From the NCBI GenBank assembly GCA_963989385.1, contig OZ022503.1, positions 48,296,858-48,360,857 on the forward strand: 64,000 bases of DNA, read 5' to 3'. The notes beneath the pieces are model-generated. The model ran no database searches and was not told where the DNA came from. It saw nothing but the letters and a program-made list of their open reading frames with translations. The DNA comes from Ctena decussata (lineage: Eukaryota > Mollusca > Bivalvia > Lucinida > Lucinidae). The translations under genes were made by a program, and so were the position numbers. Positions 42,558-55,406 of the stretch are shown in pieces; the stretch's first letter is position 1, and every line of letters begins with the position of its first letter.

Positions 42558-43460
42558 AAGGACCTGGTATGATAAGGGCCATTTTTGGCCCTCATTCAAA
42601 TTCTCTTAAAACTGCGTGGGTTTTATTGCTTATCATTTGTGCGTATGGGAACAAACAGAAATAATATGTTTCACTTTTGTTAAGTCTCAGAATAACATGA
42701 TTTCTGATATGCCTATGTTGGTTCAATAATATGAAGGAAAATTCAAGAAAAACTGAGTTTAATAATTTTTCCTACAAAGAAATAAGTCATCTACAATAGC
42801 TTTTGAAAGCTCTTGATAGTAGGCTTTTGATGAAATGCTTGTATGTTGGGTACCACGGCTAATTGCCGGTGCACTGCACTAGGCCTGTCAAGGTACCCCA
42901 CCCACTCAAGTTTCAAGTCCAGAGACGCTAACCAAAAAATTCCAACAGATCAAAATGAAATGGGTACCAAATTATTCTTGGTGTCCTAACTAAAAAATGA
43001 ATACCCACAACATATGTTTATTCTGTCTATGTGCGGAGATATGGGCATTTTGGGCACGGAAAACAGGGAAAATATTCCAAACGCTACCAGTTTGGTAACA
43101 AAATGTTAAAACTAAATATAGAGCCCGTTTCCAGCACATTTAATATTTTCATGGTAAGTAAAATACCAAAATTATGTGTGCATATGAAATATAAAATGTG
43201 CTGGAGGCCGGGCTCATATATTTTGAAAGCCGCAAAGGCTACCAAATTTGTCATTTTTGTCAGAATCCGCTTGGGATATGGGTAGGCCCATGTTTGCGAT
43301 TAAAAACACTAATATTTTATGCATGAACTGGTTGATTTTGTATTTACTGTTACATTTGAGGTTAAAACTTTCCTATCAATGCATTTTAGTAATCAAAATA
43401 AAACTTTTGAAAAATGAGTTTTTGGGGGGCAAAATATGGGCCTTATCATACAAGGTCCTT
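42558..43460. mobile_element. 0.9-kb TIR element with 5-bp TSD
   Basis: The TIR AAGGACCTGGTATGATAAGG is inverted at 43427-43460 (one or two differences), and TATGA flanks both sides (42553-42557, 43461-43465). The interior has no recognised transposase. Superfamily unknown. Confidence 0.7.
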
Positions 43461-44092
43461 TATGAAACGAGCCTTCGGCGTGTCTCATAAATGTCATAGG
43501 AAATGCCCACGAGTGTAAGATTCTGTTTATCATATGAAACTTGAAAAGAGAATTTAACGCCCTCAACTGAACATTATTTCAATAAGAAAACCCATTGTTG
43601 ACATGGACGTTGTCAGTGACTTTAAGTGTACGCGCCAAATAGTTATTGTAACACGTGCGGCCATATAATTTTGTATGACACGACGTTATCCACTGAATAA
43701 CAGCGACGTCATATGAAAAAGACATTTATGTTTTCTGCATTCAGACTCGGTAAAAGAACCGCGCCAAACCTGTCATCTTCAATACAAAGTTCAAGCAGTG
43801 GTCTATGCTTTTAACAAACAATTGAGAATCCAATTTTACTAGGCCTATACCTACCAAAATAGGTGCAAATATTCCCACTTTTTCAAATATCAAAGGACAA
43901 AGTAACAATGTTTATATTATAATTGTAAGTTAAGTATATGCAGTACACCTCTATGTACAAAAGCAAGCCCCTATTCACCCCTTGTATCCTCGATACTACC
44001 GAATTCCCGACTTCGGAGATCAGAGGCAACAAGACACGTCGCGCGCAATGGAGGCGATAGATAAGAGGACGATTTTTTTTCATTTTGTTCCT
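43461..44092. other. Non-coding stretch
   Basis: No gene or repeat recognised. Confidence 0.4.
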
Positions 44093-45272
44093 ATTTAGAA
44101 AAAGAAAGGTGAGCTGAAAGTTTTGGAAGAAGCAAAGCATACTTCACTGCTATTTTCATCAGCCCCATTCTATTAAAAAGCTTCTCTAAATGCCAGAAAA
44201 AAGTACATTTACCCGTGGTACATCGAATGAGAAACACCAAACCCGTTTATAATCGCCGATTCCTTGGATCCTGCTCTGTCAAACATATCGTGGCTGTTTC
44301 TGTACATGCAATAAACATTCCTTTTCTCATAAAAGCAAAAAATATTATTCAAATCAAACAGGTTTTCACAAAATATTGTCTCAAACACAGATGGGGTCGC
44401 ATAGTATGGATGCAACCGACTTCAGTATGTATTTTGGGGGGATGCACCCGACTTAGACGAGCTTTCGCCAAAAATGATGCAACGGACTTCGTAATATGCG
44501 ACAGAAAATGATGCAACGGACTTCTTGAAAATAAGAGTTACAACCCGGAGGACAAAAACTTCGAATCAAAGTTATCAAAGCGAGGCGATTCTAATCAGAT
44601 AACACAACATATATTGCAAGGCAAAAAGGACATTGTCAAAAATTCTTATCAAATTGATAGCTACCCTCTAAGGACACACCGCAGACTATGATCATGAGGG
44701 ATCAATTTGTTAAGATTTTTTGACAATATTCTTTTAGCCTTGCATTATATGTTATGTTACAATGTATCTGATTAGAATCGCCTTGCTTTGATAGCTTTGA
44801 TTCGAAGTTTTGCCCTCCGGGTTGTAACTATTATTTCCAAGAAGTCCGTTGCATCATTTTCTGTTGCATATTACGAAGTCCGTTGCTTCATTTTTGGCGA
44901 AAGCTTGTTTAAGTCGATTGCATCCCCCCAAAACACATACTGAAGTCGGTTGCATCCATACTATGCGACCCCATCTGTGTTTGAGACAATATTTTGTGAA
45001 AACCTGTTTGATTTGAATAATATTTTTTGCTTTTATGAGAAAAGGAATGTTTATTGCATGTACAGAAACAGCCACGATATGTTTGACAGAGCAGGATCCA
45101 AGGAATCGGCGATTATAAACGGGTTTGGTGTTTCTCATTCGATGTACCACGGGTAAATGTACATTTTTCTGGCATTTAGAGAAACTTTTTAATAGAATGG
45201 GGCTGATGAAAATAGCAGTGAAGTATGCTTTGCTTCTTCCAAAACTTTCAGCTCACCTTTCTTTTTCTAAAT
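44093..45272. mobile_element. Near-perfect 1.2-kb palindrome
   Basis: Arms about 44093-44650 and 44720-45272 are inverted and about 95% alike, with a loop of about 70 bp. Each arm has a 98-codon open frame (44215-44511 plus, 44854-45150 minus) whose products differ at about six residues and match no family I know. It is probably a foldback DNA element or a recent inverted duplication. Confidence 0.85.
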
Positions 45273-45376
45273 GGCCTGATTCGCTCCTGGAGGAGTACTT
45301 TTCCGTTAAGAGCTGATCTCCACTGCGAAAGAAGGCAAAAGCAAATATAAAACATAAATAAATAAATAAAAAAACT

Positions 45377-45650
45377 GAGCCACGACACGAGAAAAAACAA
45401 CAAAGTGGCAGTGCGTCCAGCGCAGACTCAGATCAGCCTGGGTATTCGCCCAGTGCGATAGAGTCTGCGTTGTCAGCAGGAAGGTAGCTTAGACACTTAA
45501 CTTACATTTAAGTGCACAGCAAATATTCTGATCAGACTGGGCGCTTTAAGCGCTTAGCGAAGAATCTTATCAGACTAGGCAGATGCCCTGGTTGACCTGA
45601 GTCTGCGCTGGGCTCACAACCACTTTGTTGGTTTTCTCGTGTCGCGGCTT
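45377..45650. mobile_element. MITE family A, copy 7
   Basis: Ends GAGCCACGACACGAG and CTCGTGTCGCGGCTT. The centre is longer than in other copies. Confidence 0.88.
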
Positions 45651-45736
45651 ATATACATTGTATAATTGCATCCCTTGGAAGTGTTTCGTTCACCTGAAAA
45701 TTGTTCCTTACTAATAAACCGCTGAAATATTTCAAT

Positions 45737-45973
45737 GAACCGCGACACGCTGAAACCAACAAAGTGGCATGAGCGGCCAGCGAAGAACCAGATCAGCCTA
45801 GATATCCGCCCAGTGCGATAGAGTCTGCATTGTCAGCAGGAAGGCAGCTTAGACACTTAACTTTCATTTAAGCGCACGACAAAGATTCTGATCAGACTGG
45901 GTGGTTGCCCTGAAAGATCTGTGTCTTCGCTGGGCGCAGATGCCACTGGGTTTGTTTAGTTGTTTCACGGCTC
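45737..45973. mobile_element. MITE family A, copy 8
   Basis: Diverged copy 87 bp from copy 7. It shares copy 7's CGATAGAGTCTGC variant, so the two may be related by duplication. Confidence 0.8.
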
Positions 45974-46330
45974 AACTTGTCACTTATTTGAAGCGTTTCA
46001 GAGGATGCACACTGAAAGAAAAAGATAACTGATTGACCGCACTATAAGCCCACCTGAGGCAAATGCTCATTAAGCGAGCTTATAGAAATATATAGGCAGC
46101 TTCCGTTATCCGTTCACACCATCTAAAATCACCTGAAATGCATAAAATTCACAACACATATATAGTGGCATTGGATTCTATGTTTCATCATTTACTCGGA
46201 GCAACAAAAACAAGAATGATACATATGCGAATTAATTCTTAATTACTAACAATATTTCATGTTCTGAATTTATCCGGCTTAATGAGCTTCAGAATATATT
46301 TGACCTTAGAAAATGTGACTGAAAAAAATT

Positions 46331-46566
46331 GAGCCGCGACACAAGAAAACCAACAATGTGGTTGTGTGCCCAGCGCAGACTCAGATCAGCCTGGGCATCC
46401 GCCCAGTCTGATCAGAGTCTTCACTGTCCTCATGAAAGTAGCTTAGACCTTGAGCTACGGTTTAAGCTCTCAGGAAAGACTATGTTCAGATTAGGCGGAT
46501 GCCCAGAGTGATCTGAGTCTGCGCTGGGCGCACAACCACTTTGTTGGTTTTCTCGTGTCGCGGCTC
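46331..46566. mobile_element. MITE family A, copy 9
   Basis: Full copy with GAGCCGCGACACAAG and CTCGTGTCGCGGCTC ends. Confidence 0.9.
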
Positions 46567-46924
46567 ATTATTGTCATTGTCAATACGTATTGATCCAAGC
46601 TTGTATCATCTGCTGTTTTGTCTGGTAAAAAAGATTATATTCTGTTTATAGACGGATTGACAAAGTCATGTCATAATGAGAATTTATCACGCTTTCATGT
46701 TTGGAGAAAGCTTTTCAGTACTTCAAAGAACCCTTTATAGGTGCTTTAGAGACTAGGTAATATTTCGTAATCAACTGCACGGATTTTTTTATTCGATGAA
46801 CGTCGGCTTTCGATGTGCGTAATTCAGGACATAGGCTTATTGCATATAATGTGTGATTCTAATCAGGGTCAAGTAACCAAGTTAGCTTTTCCAATAGGCT
46901 TTACCAAAGTAGAACACTAAATTC

Positions 46925-49271
46925 TCAGTCCTACAGAGTTTGAGAATGCATTGCGACCGCATTGCGACTGGTTTCGTTTGCGTCTGACTTGCGACCTCTG
47001 CGACCGTTCCAACTACTTTTCTTCTACAAATATGGTCGCCGATCAGTCGCCGATCAGTCGCCGATCAGTCGCAGTACAATCAGTGATAGATTTTGCATGC
47101 AGTCGGCGATCGATCGGCAATCTTACTGCAACTGGTCACCGTAGGATCGGCGACAGGTTTGCAACTAGTTTAGGGCAATCGGCGACCAGTGAGTGACCAA
47201 CCGGCGACTGGTTGCAATTCAACGGCGACTGGTCGAAGTCTGATTGGCGACCAGTCTGCGATCAACATGGTTTATAAAATGTGTTGACAAGAATGAAATC
47301 ATTTCCGTGAAAGTTGTCAACTTGATAACACAACAACCGATTCAGTTGTTCCGCTTCCGAAACAATTGGAATGCAGATGTTATGGTTATGTTGGTGTACA
47401 GGCGAGGAGGCGAAGACAGTAGTGGATAAGACCTTGGCCATGGATTGCAAGATTACAAGAAAGTCGCAAATTGTTGAGATTCCTTTCATTGACTGTTGAG
47501 ATTCCTCATCTGAAGCAGGTGTCCGCACTTCTCGAGTCATTTCTGTCTGCTGTCTGTTTAAGCGCCACTGTTTTATTTTTTATTTTTTTTATTATTATTA
47601 TTTATTTTTGCTTCCTCTACGTTCCATGATGCGAACACTTTGAACCCTGGTGATAAAATGAAGCCAGGATGGAAACACAGCTTTACGTTGAAACTGGTAC
47701 TGCACCCCTTCGGCGATCTATTGACGCACGCTGCAACCTGTCAGCGACCAGTCGGCGACGAGGCGGCGATAAATCGCCGATCAGTCACCGTCTCACTAGT
47801 GGTCAGTCGCCGATTAGTCACCGAATAATCGCCGATCAGTCGCCTATCAGTCGCCGAACAGTCGCCGATAGGTCGCAGCTAGGTTGCAAGATTTCAGCGC
47901 CTAAAGCCCCAGACCCACAGACCTTGCGACCGCGCGGCGACCAATCCCGACTAAAAAAACTGACAGTCGCAGAGAGGCTGCAGATTTCGCGGACTGGTTT
48001 TATAATCGTCGCAACAAGGTCGCCGAGCAGTCGCCGATCAAAATTAGTCGCAGCCAGTTTTTGAGCATGCACAAAAGACTAGCCGCGACTGATTTTGATC
48101 GCCGACTGGTTGCAATGGTTTTCTTGAAGTCGCCGATCATATTATTTTAGTCGCCGTTCGGTCGCCGATAGGTTTCATTAACACTTTGGCTCTGAAACGT
48201 TACGACCTTGCTGCGACCTGTCAGCGATCTGTCGGCGACTGTTCGGCAACTGATCGGCGACCGATTGGCGACTTATCGGCTACTGACCACTGGTGAGACG
48301 GCGACTGATCGGTGACCGATCGGCGGCTGGTCGACGACAGGTTGCAGCGTGCGCCGATAGATCGCCGAAACATCGGCGACAGGTCGCCGACAGGTTGCAC
48401 CGTGCGCCGATAGATCAAGGTGTGCAGTGCCAGCTTTAAAACGAAAATATGTCTTCGAATCCTGGCAACATTTGGTTACCAGGGTTCAAAGTGTTCGCAC
48501 CATGGTAATTGAGGAAGGCAACCAAATAAAAAAAACAGCGCCAAAACAGACAGCAGAAATGACTCCCGAAGTTCGGAAGGAGGAATCCCAACAACGTGCG
48601 GCCTTCTTGAAATCCAAGGTCCTATCCAGTACTGTGTTCGCCTCCTCCGTCTTAATCGTCTGTACACCATCATAGATATTACAGGTGCATTCCGGTTGTT
48701 TCGTTGCAAGTGAAACGATTTCATTCTTATCAACACATTTCCATGGATTATTTTATCGCAGAACGGTCGCAAGTTAGTCTCCGACCAGTCGCCGTTCAAT
48801 TGCAACCAGTCGCCGAAGAGTCGCCTATTGGCCGCTGACTGGTCGCCGATCATCCCAAACTAGTTGCAATCCTGTCGCCGATCGTCCGGCTAGTTGCAGT
48901 AGGATCGCCGACCGATCGCCGACTACATGCGCCGATTGTACGGCGATTGATCGGCGATCACATTTGAAGAAAAAGTAGATGCAATGGTCGCAGAGATCGC
49001 CGATCTGTCGCAGACGAAATCAGTCGCAAGGCGGTCGCATCGCAGTCGCAAATTCTTTGGGACCGCAGTTTAAATGTTGATGAAACCAATCGGCGACCGA
49101 TCGTCGACTGGTCGGCGACTAAAATAATACGATCGGCGACTTCCAGAAAAGCTCTCGGCGACCTTGTTGCGACCATTATAAAACCTTGCCACCACCTCTG
49201 CAACCTCTCTGCGAGTGTCATTTTTTTAGTCGCGGATAGGTCACGCCGCGGTCGCAAGCTCTGTGGGACTG
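46925..49271. mobile_element. Foldback element with TCGCCGATC word arrays
   Basis: The ends CAGTCCTACAGAG and CTCTGTGGGACTG are inverted. The two halves (to about 48100 and from about 48130) are inverted copies of each other along most of their length, for example around 47270-47430 against 48620-48760 and 47630-47700 against 48420-48500. They are packed with TCGCCGATC, GGCGACTGG and similar words. An extra tip-like sequence GCCCCAGACCCACAGACC occurs at 47908-47925. No transposase. Confidence 0.8.
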
Positions 49272-49505
49272 GGACTTAACGGTCACATAACGCTTACCTT
49301 ATATATCGTTAAGATATTGAAGCTTAAACAGAGAATAATTCACTGATCTGGATTTTTTTATTTGTTTCATCAATATAAATTTAAAACAAAATTAAACTTT
49401 TATGAAGAATTTAACAAGCTGCTGAATAAGGACTAATATAAACGTATTCATACATGTATCAAATTTAGTGCGACAGACGCGCGTTTTTGTATTTAACTTC
49501 TTCAG

Positions 49506-49638
49506 TGTCGCTAAACCCCAAACATTTGAAAGAAAAGAGATGATGGGCAGCTCTGGGAAAGCAACGAGCATCCCTTTCCGAGTTTCCGAGCCACACTCAC
49601 TGTCACATTCCGCGGGACACATTTGCTGCAGACATCAG
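49506..49638 (+). CDS. Candidate internal exon (133 bp), gene unknown
   Basis: A pyrimidine-rich tract and acceptor (TTTAACTTCTTCAG) precede it and a strong donor CAG|GTAAGAG follows. The open frame reads KPQTFERKEMMGSS and further to SAGHICCRHQ, with more balanced codons than the AT-rich surroundings. I do not recognise the protein. It could belong to the SLC6 locus, to another gene or be chance. Confidence 0.4.
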
Positions 49639-50244
49639 GTAAGAGTCGCCTACGTATTAACTCGCGAGCGCAAGCGTCCCCCATCGAGCCATTTCAACCC
49701 CTGCGTCTTTTAACGAATAATAATGATAATGTAAAATCACGATGCAGTCTCATAACCGAGTAAATAAGTTTCATTTATAGTCCCCTTTTGATGTGGACAA
49801 AGAAAACTGCTCTACCAGCCTTGGTACAGCCGGTGTATAGTGTTAACATAGATAGGTACATGCAGACATGTATTTCCATGCTATGCCATAATTTTACAAA
49901 GCGGTATACCTATCTAGACCTCCGGTTTGCTTTTCTAGAGGATGAACGCCTTCAATAAATGGAACTCTCCTACCAGGAGATGATATATATAAGCCAAAAG
50001 CCAAAAGGGAGAGGAATCCTATAAGCCTTTTGCTTTCATTCCAATCCCATTAACTATTTTTTGTGTATATCTTATGTTGCATGTGAGTGAAATTATGAAT
50101 AAAAAGTGTTTAAACTAAGCCAAAAGCTTACTATAAGATCCTGATCTATTTGATGTATGTATATATGTGTTATTTTGAAAATTCTTGAATAAAATAATGT
50201 TTAAACAAAATGGAACTCTACTCCAAACCAAAAGGAAATAATTT
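49639..50244. other. Non-coding stretch
   Basis: No gene or repeat recognised. Confidence 0.4.
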
Positions 50245-50480
50245 GAGCCGCGACACGATAAAACCAACAAAGTGGTTGTGTGTCCAGGCACAGACGCAAA
50301 CCAGCCTGAGCATCCGCCCAGTCTGATCAAAGTCTTCGCTGTCCACATGGAGGTACCTTAGACCCTTTTCTACCCTTTAAGCGCTTAGCGAAAAGTCTGA
50401 CAAGACTGGACCAATGCTCAGGCATATCTGAATCTGCACTGGGCGCACAACCACTTTGTTAGTTTTGTCGTGTCGCTGCT
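50245..50480. mobile_element. MITE family A, copy 10
   Basis: Full copy with a degraded right tip (GTGTCGCTGCT). Confidence 0.85.
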
Positions 50481-51319
50481 TCCAAATAGGGTGGTCCCAT
50501 TCAACTAAAACACGGAATTAAATGACTTGAAAATAAGTATTTGTTTGAAAAAGTCTGAGGTTTCTGTTGAAAGAATTTCAGTTTGTAATGTGATTGAAAA
50601 AAATGGCGGAGCATATTTGCCATGTTCTGAAAGCGATGACGTCATTGGACGGCTACCGTAGCAACTAAAAGTCCATTTTGATGTCAAAATGACGTCACTG
50701 AGACGTCATTCTGCTAAGGCACTTATCACAAAAGTTAGTTATTCGGTCCCCATTGGTATCGGGGCATTGCAAACATTTATGCCATGCTCCTTTAGGATGC
50801 TACATGTACCTGAAATTTATACAATTGAAAAATTGTGATTGCCTCAAACCTATAATTCATTCTCAAGTATTTTAATTCTCTGTTCTAAGTGATGACCGTA
50901 GAAGCCGTCCCGCTCCTCATTTTAAGACATTTTATATACATAACTCTTTAAAAAAATTCGTACTCCTCATTCCTCTAAAGCAAAATTACAAGAGGAAAGA
51001 AATGTTTGTTATTTTTTACAAAATTTCTTCGCTGCATAGTTTTGTCTCAAATACTTGGCGAATGGACATTACACTATGCTACATGAAAAACACAATGCTA
51101 TCGACTGTAGATAGTTTTTTTCCTTGATGACACCGGTTTCCTCTTGGCACAGTCTTTTGGTGGGAAATCCCACAAATCATTGTTTTTCTATTATTTCCTG
51201 ACTGTCATTGCTATTTCACTCGTTAATAACAGTCAGTATGATAGAATAGTGTCATCTTAATGAGAAACTAATGTGCACTATTCTGCAATAATCTTGCTTG
51301 CAGCACAGTAATAGAATCT
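50481..51319. other. Non-coding stretch
   Basis: No gene. A short ACGTCA-rich motif at about 50685-50715 resembles family G. Confidence 0.4.
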
Positions 51320-51559
51320 GAGCCGCGACGCGACAAAACCAACAATGTGGTTGTGCGCCCAGCGCAGACTCAGATCAGCCTGGGCATCTGCGATGTCCGA
51401 TCAGAGTCTTTGCTAAGCGCTTAAAAGGTAGCTAAGGGGCTAAGCTACCTCCATGCGGACAGCGAAGACTCTGTCTGATCAGACTGGGCGGATGCCCAGG
51501 CTGATCTGAGTCTGCGCTGGGCGCACAACCACTTTGTTGGTTTTCTCGTGTCGTGGCTC
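51320..51559. mobile_element. MITE family A, copy 11
   Basis: One of the best-preserved copies. Arms pair nearly along the full length. Confidence 0.92.
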
Positions 51560-51643
51560 AATATTATATATTCGTAAAAACCGTAAAGATGGGGCCGACG
51601 TGGCTAAATGAAAAGTCCTGAACAAAGCCCAAATTTCTTACTG

Positions 51644-51759
51644 GAGCCACAACACGACATAACCAACAGAGTGGCATGTGCACCACGCGAAGGCTCAGAT
51701 CAGCCTGGGTATCCGCTCGGTGCACATGCCCCTCTGTGGGCTTTGTTGTGTCACGGTTC
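51644..51759. mobile_element. MITE family A, short relative (copy 12)
   Basis: GAGCCACAACACGAC start and TTGTGTCACGGTTC end. About half the usual length, with the central part missing. Confidence 0.7.
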
Positions 51760-51768
51760 ATCTCCGTA

Positions 51769-52035
51769 GGAGCGGCGGTGGTCTAGTGGCTTACGCGCTA
51801 GACTACCAGTCCAGAAGTCGCATGTTCTATTTCCCGCTGCTGTAAACTTTCGGATGAGACTTTAAACCGAGGTCCCCTTCTCCGTTTGACCTATAAGTTG
51901 GTGGGATGTTAAACAGTTTTATTGACTGTCTGCTGATCTCGGTCTTTGCTCAGTTTGTAACGTATTCTTTGGTCTTGCCATATATCATGTAGGGACTGAG
52001 TCTGTGTAGGGACTGACTAGTATGCTCATCGAATA
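51769..52035 (+). mobile_element. tRNA-derived SINE
   Basis: Head GAGCGGCGGTGGTCTAGTGG with tRNA-like A and B boxes (to about 51840). The body contains TTTCGGATGAGACTTTAAAC, which looks like a conserved SINE central domain, and the tail is AT-rich. Confidence 0.7.
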
Positions 52036-52430
52036 AAACGATTGATTGTTTTGAATTTAATGACCTTTCCATGTGATATTTTGATATATAGTCTACAAAT
52101 AATTTTAATTTCATGTTTAAAAATAAGAAGTCATTCTTCTAGAGACAAAAAAATCTTTTGGCAGTTGCCATGGCGACGGCATGATATTTACAGTCTAATG
52201 CTTTTGGCTTTGGAACTTTTATAACATAAAGAATGAATGAAAAAAGTCCTTATAAACATGATAAAAGCTGTCTGATTCTTAAATAGAATGCTGATTAACT
52301 GTTTCCAAATTGCAGCAGAAATACGAAGGTAACTTTCATTTCATCCAGCCCATATTTCAAAGAACGATAATTTAGCATTCACTCAGAACTGAATGGTAAA
52401 TTCACTTGAGAAAGTTGTTTGATTGTCAGA

Positions 52431-52465
52431 GTTTTTTTTTTTTTTTTTTTTTTTTTTACATGTTC

Positions 52466-52502
<37 letters not shown>
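52431..52502 (-). repeat. Two long poly(T) tracts
   Basis: T-runs at 52431-52457 and 52470-52502 separated by ACATGTTCTA. On the minus strand they are poly(A) and could mark a retroposed sequence. The adjacent sequence is not recognised. Confidence 0.6.
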
Positions 52503-52503
<1 letters not shown>

Positions 52504-53129
52504 TATGTTGTAAACAAGTAAAGAAACGGAAAAAGAAGCAAACAGAAGCGCCCTTATAATGCTGAGATGACTGGGACCAAAGTGACTACATGTAGGGTCG
52601 ACATTGTTTGGGGCCGACCTGACCCAGACCCAAGGTTGAAAGAAGTAGTTCATGCTCAACTCAGTTAAGTATAACAAAATCAAACAACCTATACAATTTT
52701 CACACAGCTGGCAGAGATTTTTTTATTGCTTCTAGTGTCTGCATACCTTCTCCTTTTAGAACGCATGACACAAGGTTGATATGGTATTTAATTTTAGCCC
52801 AATCTCAGCTGAGCATGTAAAAAGTTTTATGTACTTAGGCATGTTATGTTAAACATTATTAATTGCAAAGTGTTCAGTATTGGGGCCATAATGTTGGTTG
52901 GTTGAAAGATTGGTGGCACCTATTTCAAATTACATGTATCAAGTTTGGTCTACAACCATCCGGTGAGTCATGAGAATAAGCCGCTTTACGTCTTTCACTA
53001 TGTCGAGCATTTTGACCTACATGTACTTCCGCACAGGAGCGTTTTTATGTATTTATTTATTTGGTTTTGTCCTTTTGTCTTCAAACTTGAGAGACACCAA
53101 TGCAATTATGTTTCACGCCAGATTTTGGG

Positions 53130-53265
53130 AATTAGAACAAAATAAGCTGGGCAAACAGTGAAAATCCTGAAGAGACGGCTCATCAGGACTTTCTCTCTTT
53201 GCAATGGTATGTCCGTATGTCCGAATTTACCTGCTGTCCGAATTTACCCGACTTGACCTTGACCC
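53130..53265. mobile_element. MITE family D, copy 3 (partial)
   Basis: GGGCAAACAGTGAAAATCCT, GAGACGGCTCATCAGGA and a right end with TGTCCGAATTTACCCGACTT. Confidence 0.7.
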
Positions 53266-53780
53266 TAACAAACTCCCTTATCGAGCCCAAAGTCTGATTA
53301 TTACTTTTCACCAGCATTAGCATATTCAATGTAGGCATGGCGTTCATTTTATTATCTCAAAACTGCAGCAGACAATTCAGCATATTCTCCGTCTTACACA
53401 TTTCCTTGAAACAAACAGATCAAATTAAAGTAGTCTTAAGCAAAGCCTTCTATCCTGTTAAACGCATCTATCTGTCTGGTGTCTCGTCTAGCAGCAAGAA
53501 ATAAACAATTACAGACTGGGGTGTTTTAATAAGCTTGCAAAAATTTTAATGCCTTTCGAACTTCAGTCGGACAATTGTCTTTTAATTTTCTGAGAGCTGA
53601 AAATAAGCCGTGGCATTTTGTTTGCCAAATTTGGAATCAATCTAAGTGATGGGCTGCAGTATAATATAATGGAATTTACGTACGAAAAACTAGTCCAAAG
53701 TGTCTTAATACTGATTGTACAAAGACGGGCTATGTTGTAAATATCATAATCAGTTGGACACTTAAGTTGTAAACGTAACA
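53266..53780. other. Non-coding stretch
   Basis: No gene or repeat recognised. Confidence 0.4.
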
Positions 53781-54020
53781 GAGCCGCGACACGAGAAAAC
53801 CGACGATCTGGTTTTGCAACCAGCGGAGACTCAGATCAGCCTGGGCATCCGCCCAGTCTGATCAGAATCTTCGCTGTTCGTAAGGAGGTAGCTTAGACCC
53901 TTAGCTACTCTTTAAGCGTTACTGTGAAAACTGTGATCATCAGGCTGGGCGGATGCCCAGGCTGATATGTGTCTGCGCTGGGCGCAAAACCATACTGTTG
54001 GTTTTCTCTTGTCGCGGCTC
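53781..54020. mobile_element. MITE family A, copy 13
   Basis: Full copy with GAGCCGCGACACGAG and CTTGTCGCGGCTC ends. Confidence 0.9.
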
Positions 54021-54324
54021 AACTGTCTTTACAAGAACACTGCAAATACGGTGTCTCGCCTGCCTGCGTATTGTCACAAAGCAGAGCTAAGCGCGAACGC
54101 TCGAAGCACATTTTTTTCGCCACCGATACTGGAGAAGGGCTATTGGTACATGTATTTTGCGAAACGTGAGTCACTTAAACTTTTCCGTTTCTGAAACCTT
54201 CTTGTGCAGACTGGCGGGGGGGGGGGGGTATTATTAATTTATGCATGAAAAAACTCCTGCCACAGAAATGTGACTATGGTACGATGGCCCAATTGGCTCG
54301 CTTTTCATTTCCATACTATTTCAC

Positions 54325-54437
54325 AATTCCGAATTCCGAATTCTGAATTCCGAATTCCGAATTCTGAATTCCGAATTCCGAATTCTGAATTCCGAATTCC
54401 GAATTCTGAATTCCGCATTCCGAATTCCGAAATTCGC
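54325..54437. repeat. GAATTCC heptamer array (outer left)
   Basis: Tandem GAATTCC/GAATTCT units. Mirrored at about 58208-58310, with shorter arrays at 55269-55325 and 57190-57250. Confidence 0.85.
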
Positions 54438-54562
54438 AGAACAAACTGGACGCTTGATTATTCAGACTTATTTCATATCGTCAAGACTTCAAATGTAAAC
54501 AGCATTAAGAAATACTTACTTAATAACAAGACCTCCACTGATGCCTGTAGTATATAGGAGAC

Positions 54563-54752
54563 CCGGTAGCTCAGTAGGTTAAACGATGGCCTGCTGATCA
54601 AGCGGTCCCTGGTTCAAGGCCCGCGGGAATCTTTTCAACCATGAACAGGATTCCATTGCACACAGCCTTTCATTATCATAAATCCATCGCCCTGATATGT
54701 CTTAAATACTGTTAAAAAGGACGTAACATCACAAGACATCCATCCATCCTTT
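54563..54752 (+). mobile_element. tRNA-derived SINE
   Basis: Head GGTAGCTCAGTAGGTTAAAC and B-box GGTTCAAGGCCC, body with CATTGCACACAGCCTTTCAT, tail with CATCCATCC. Confidence 0.8.
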
Positions 54753-54814
54753 GGTATATGTAAGTTATAGGCTTATAGCATTATATATCTCCATCTGTTA
54801 AGTTGATAATGAGG

Positions 54815-55012
54815 AGTTCCGGGCGCTCAGTAGGTTAAGCGATGACCTGCTGATCTAGCGGTCCTGGGCTCGAGACCCGCCGGCGGTGGGAATCTTTTCC
54901 ATTGTAAACGGGGTTCCATTGCACACAGCCTTTCATTTGCAACCTCCCATCGTCCTGATATGACTGAAATATTGTTGAAAGGATGTAAAATCACAAGTCA
55001 TCTAGCCATCTA
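54815..55012 (+). mobile_element. tRNA-derived SINE
   Basis: Same family as the previous entry: GCGCTCAGTAGGTTAAGCG head, CTCGAGACCCG B-box, matching body. Confidence 0.8.
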
Positions 55013-55406
55013 TAAGTTGATAATCCTCTAGATAAATCATCTTCCTGAACAAGCGGATAAACCTTGCTCTATCTTCTATGAGGACTGCCTTGAATATTAA
55101 ACAAGAAAAGATATGACACATGGTGTCATACATGTATCAATAGACTCGACGAGTCGATTAAAAAACGTTTATTTTTCTGTCTGTTTAAGTCATGGCGGCC
55201 TGTTGTTTTTGCTTGTGAGTTTAAAATACCCTCTAAATAAGTTAACTACCACGTGACCCTATTCCACATACTTCACAATTCCGAATTCCGAATTCCGAAT
55301 TCTGAATTCCGAATTCCGAAATTCGTAGAACATACTAAACGCTTGATTATAATGACTCTTTACATTTTGTCAAACCTCTGCATGATATGGATGATTGCTT
55401 AAATAT

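Noticed and set aside
44215..45150. Two 98-codon frames as a duplicated gene pair
   Set aside because: They lie in the arms of a young palindrome, so similarity is explained by DNA-level duplication. No domain recognised.
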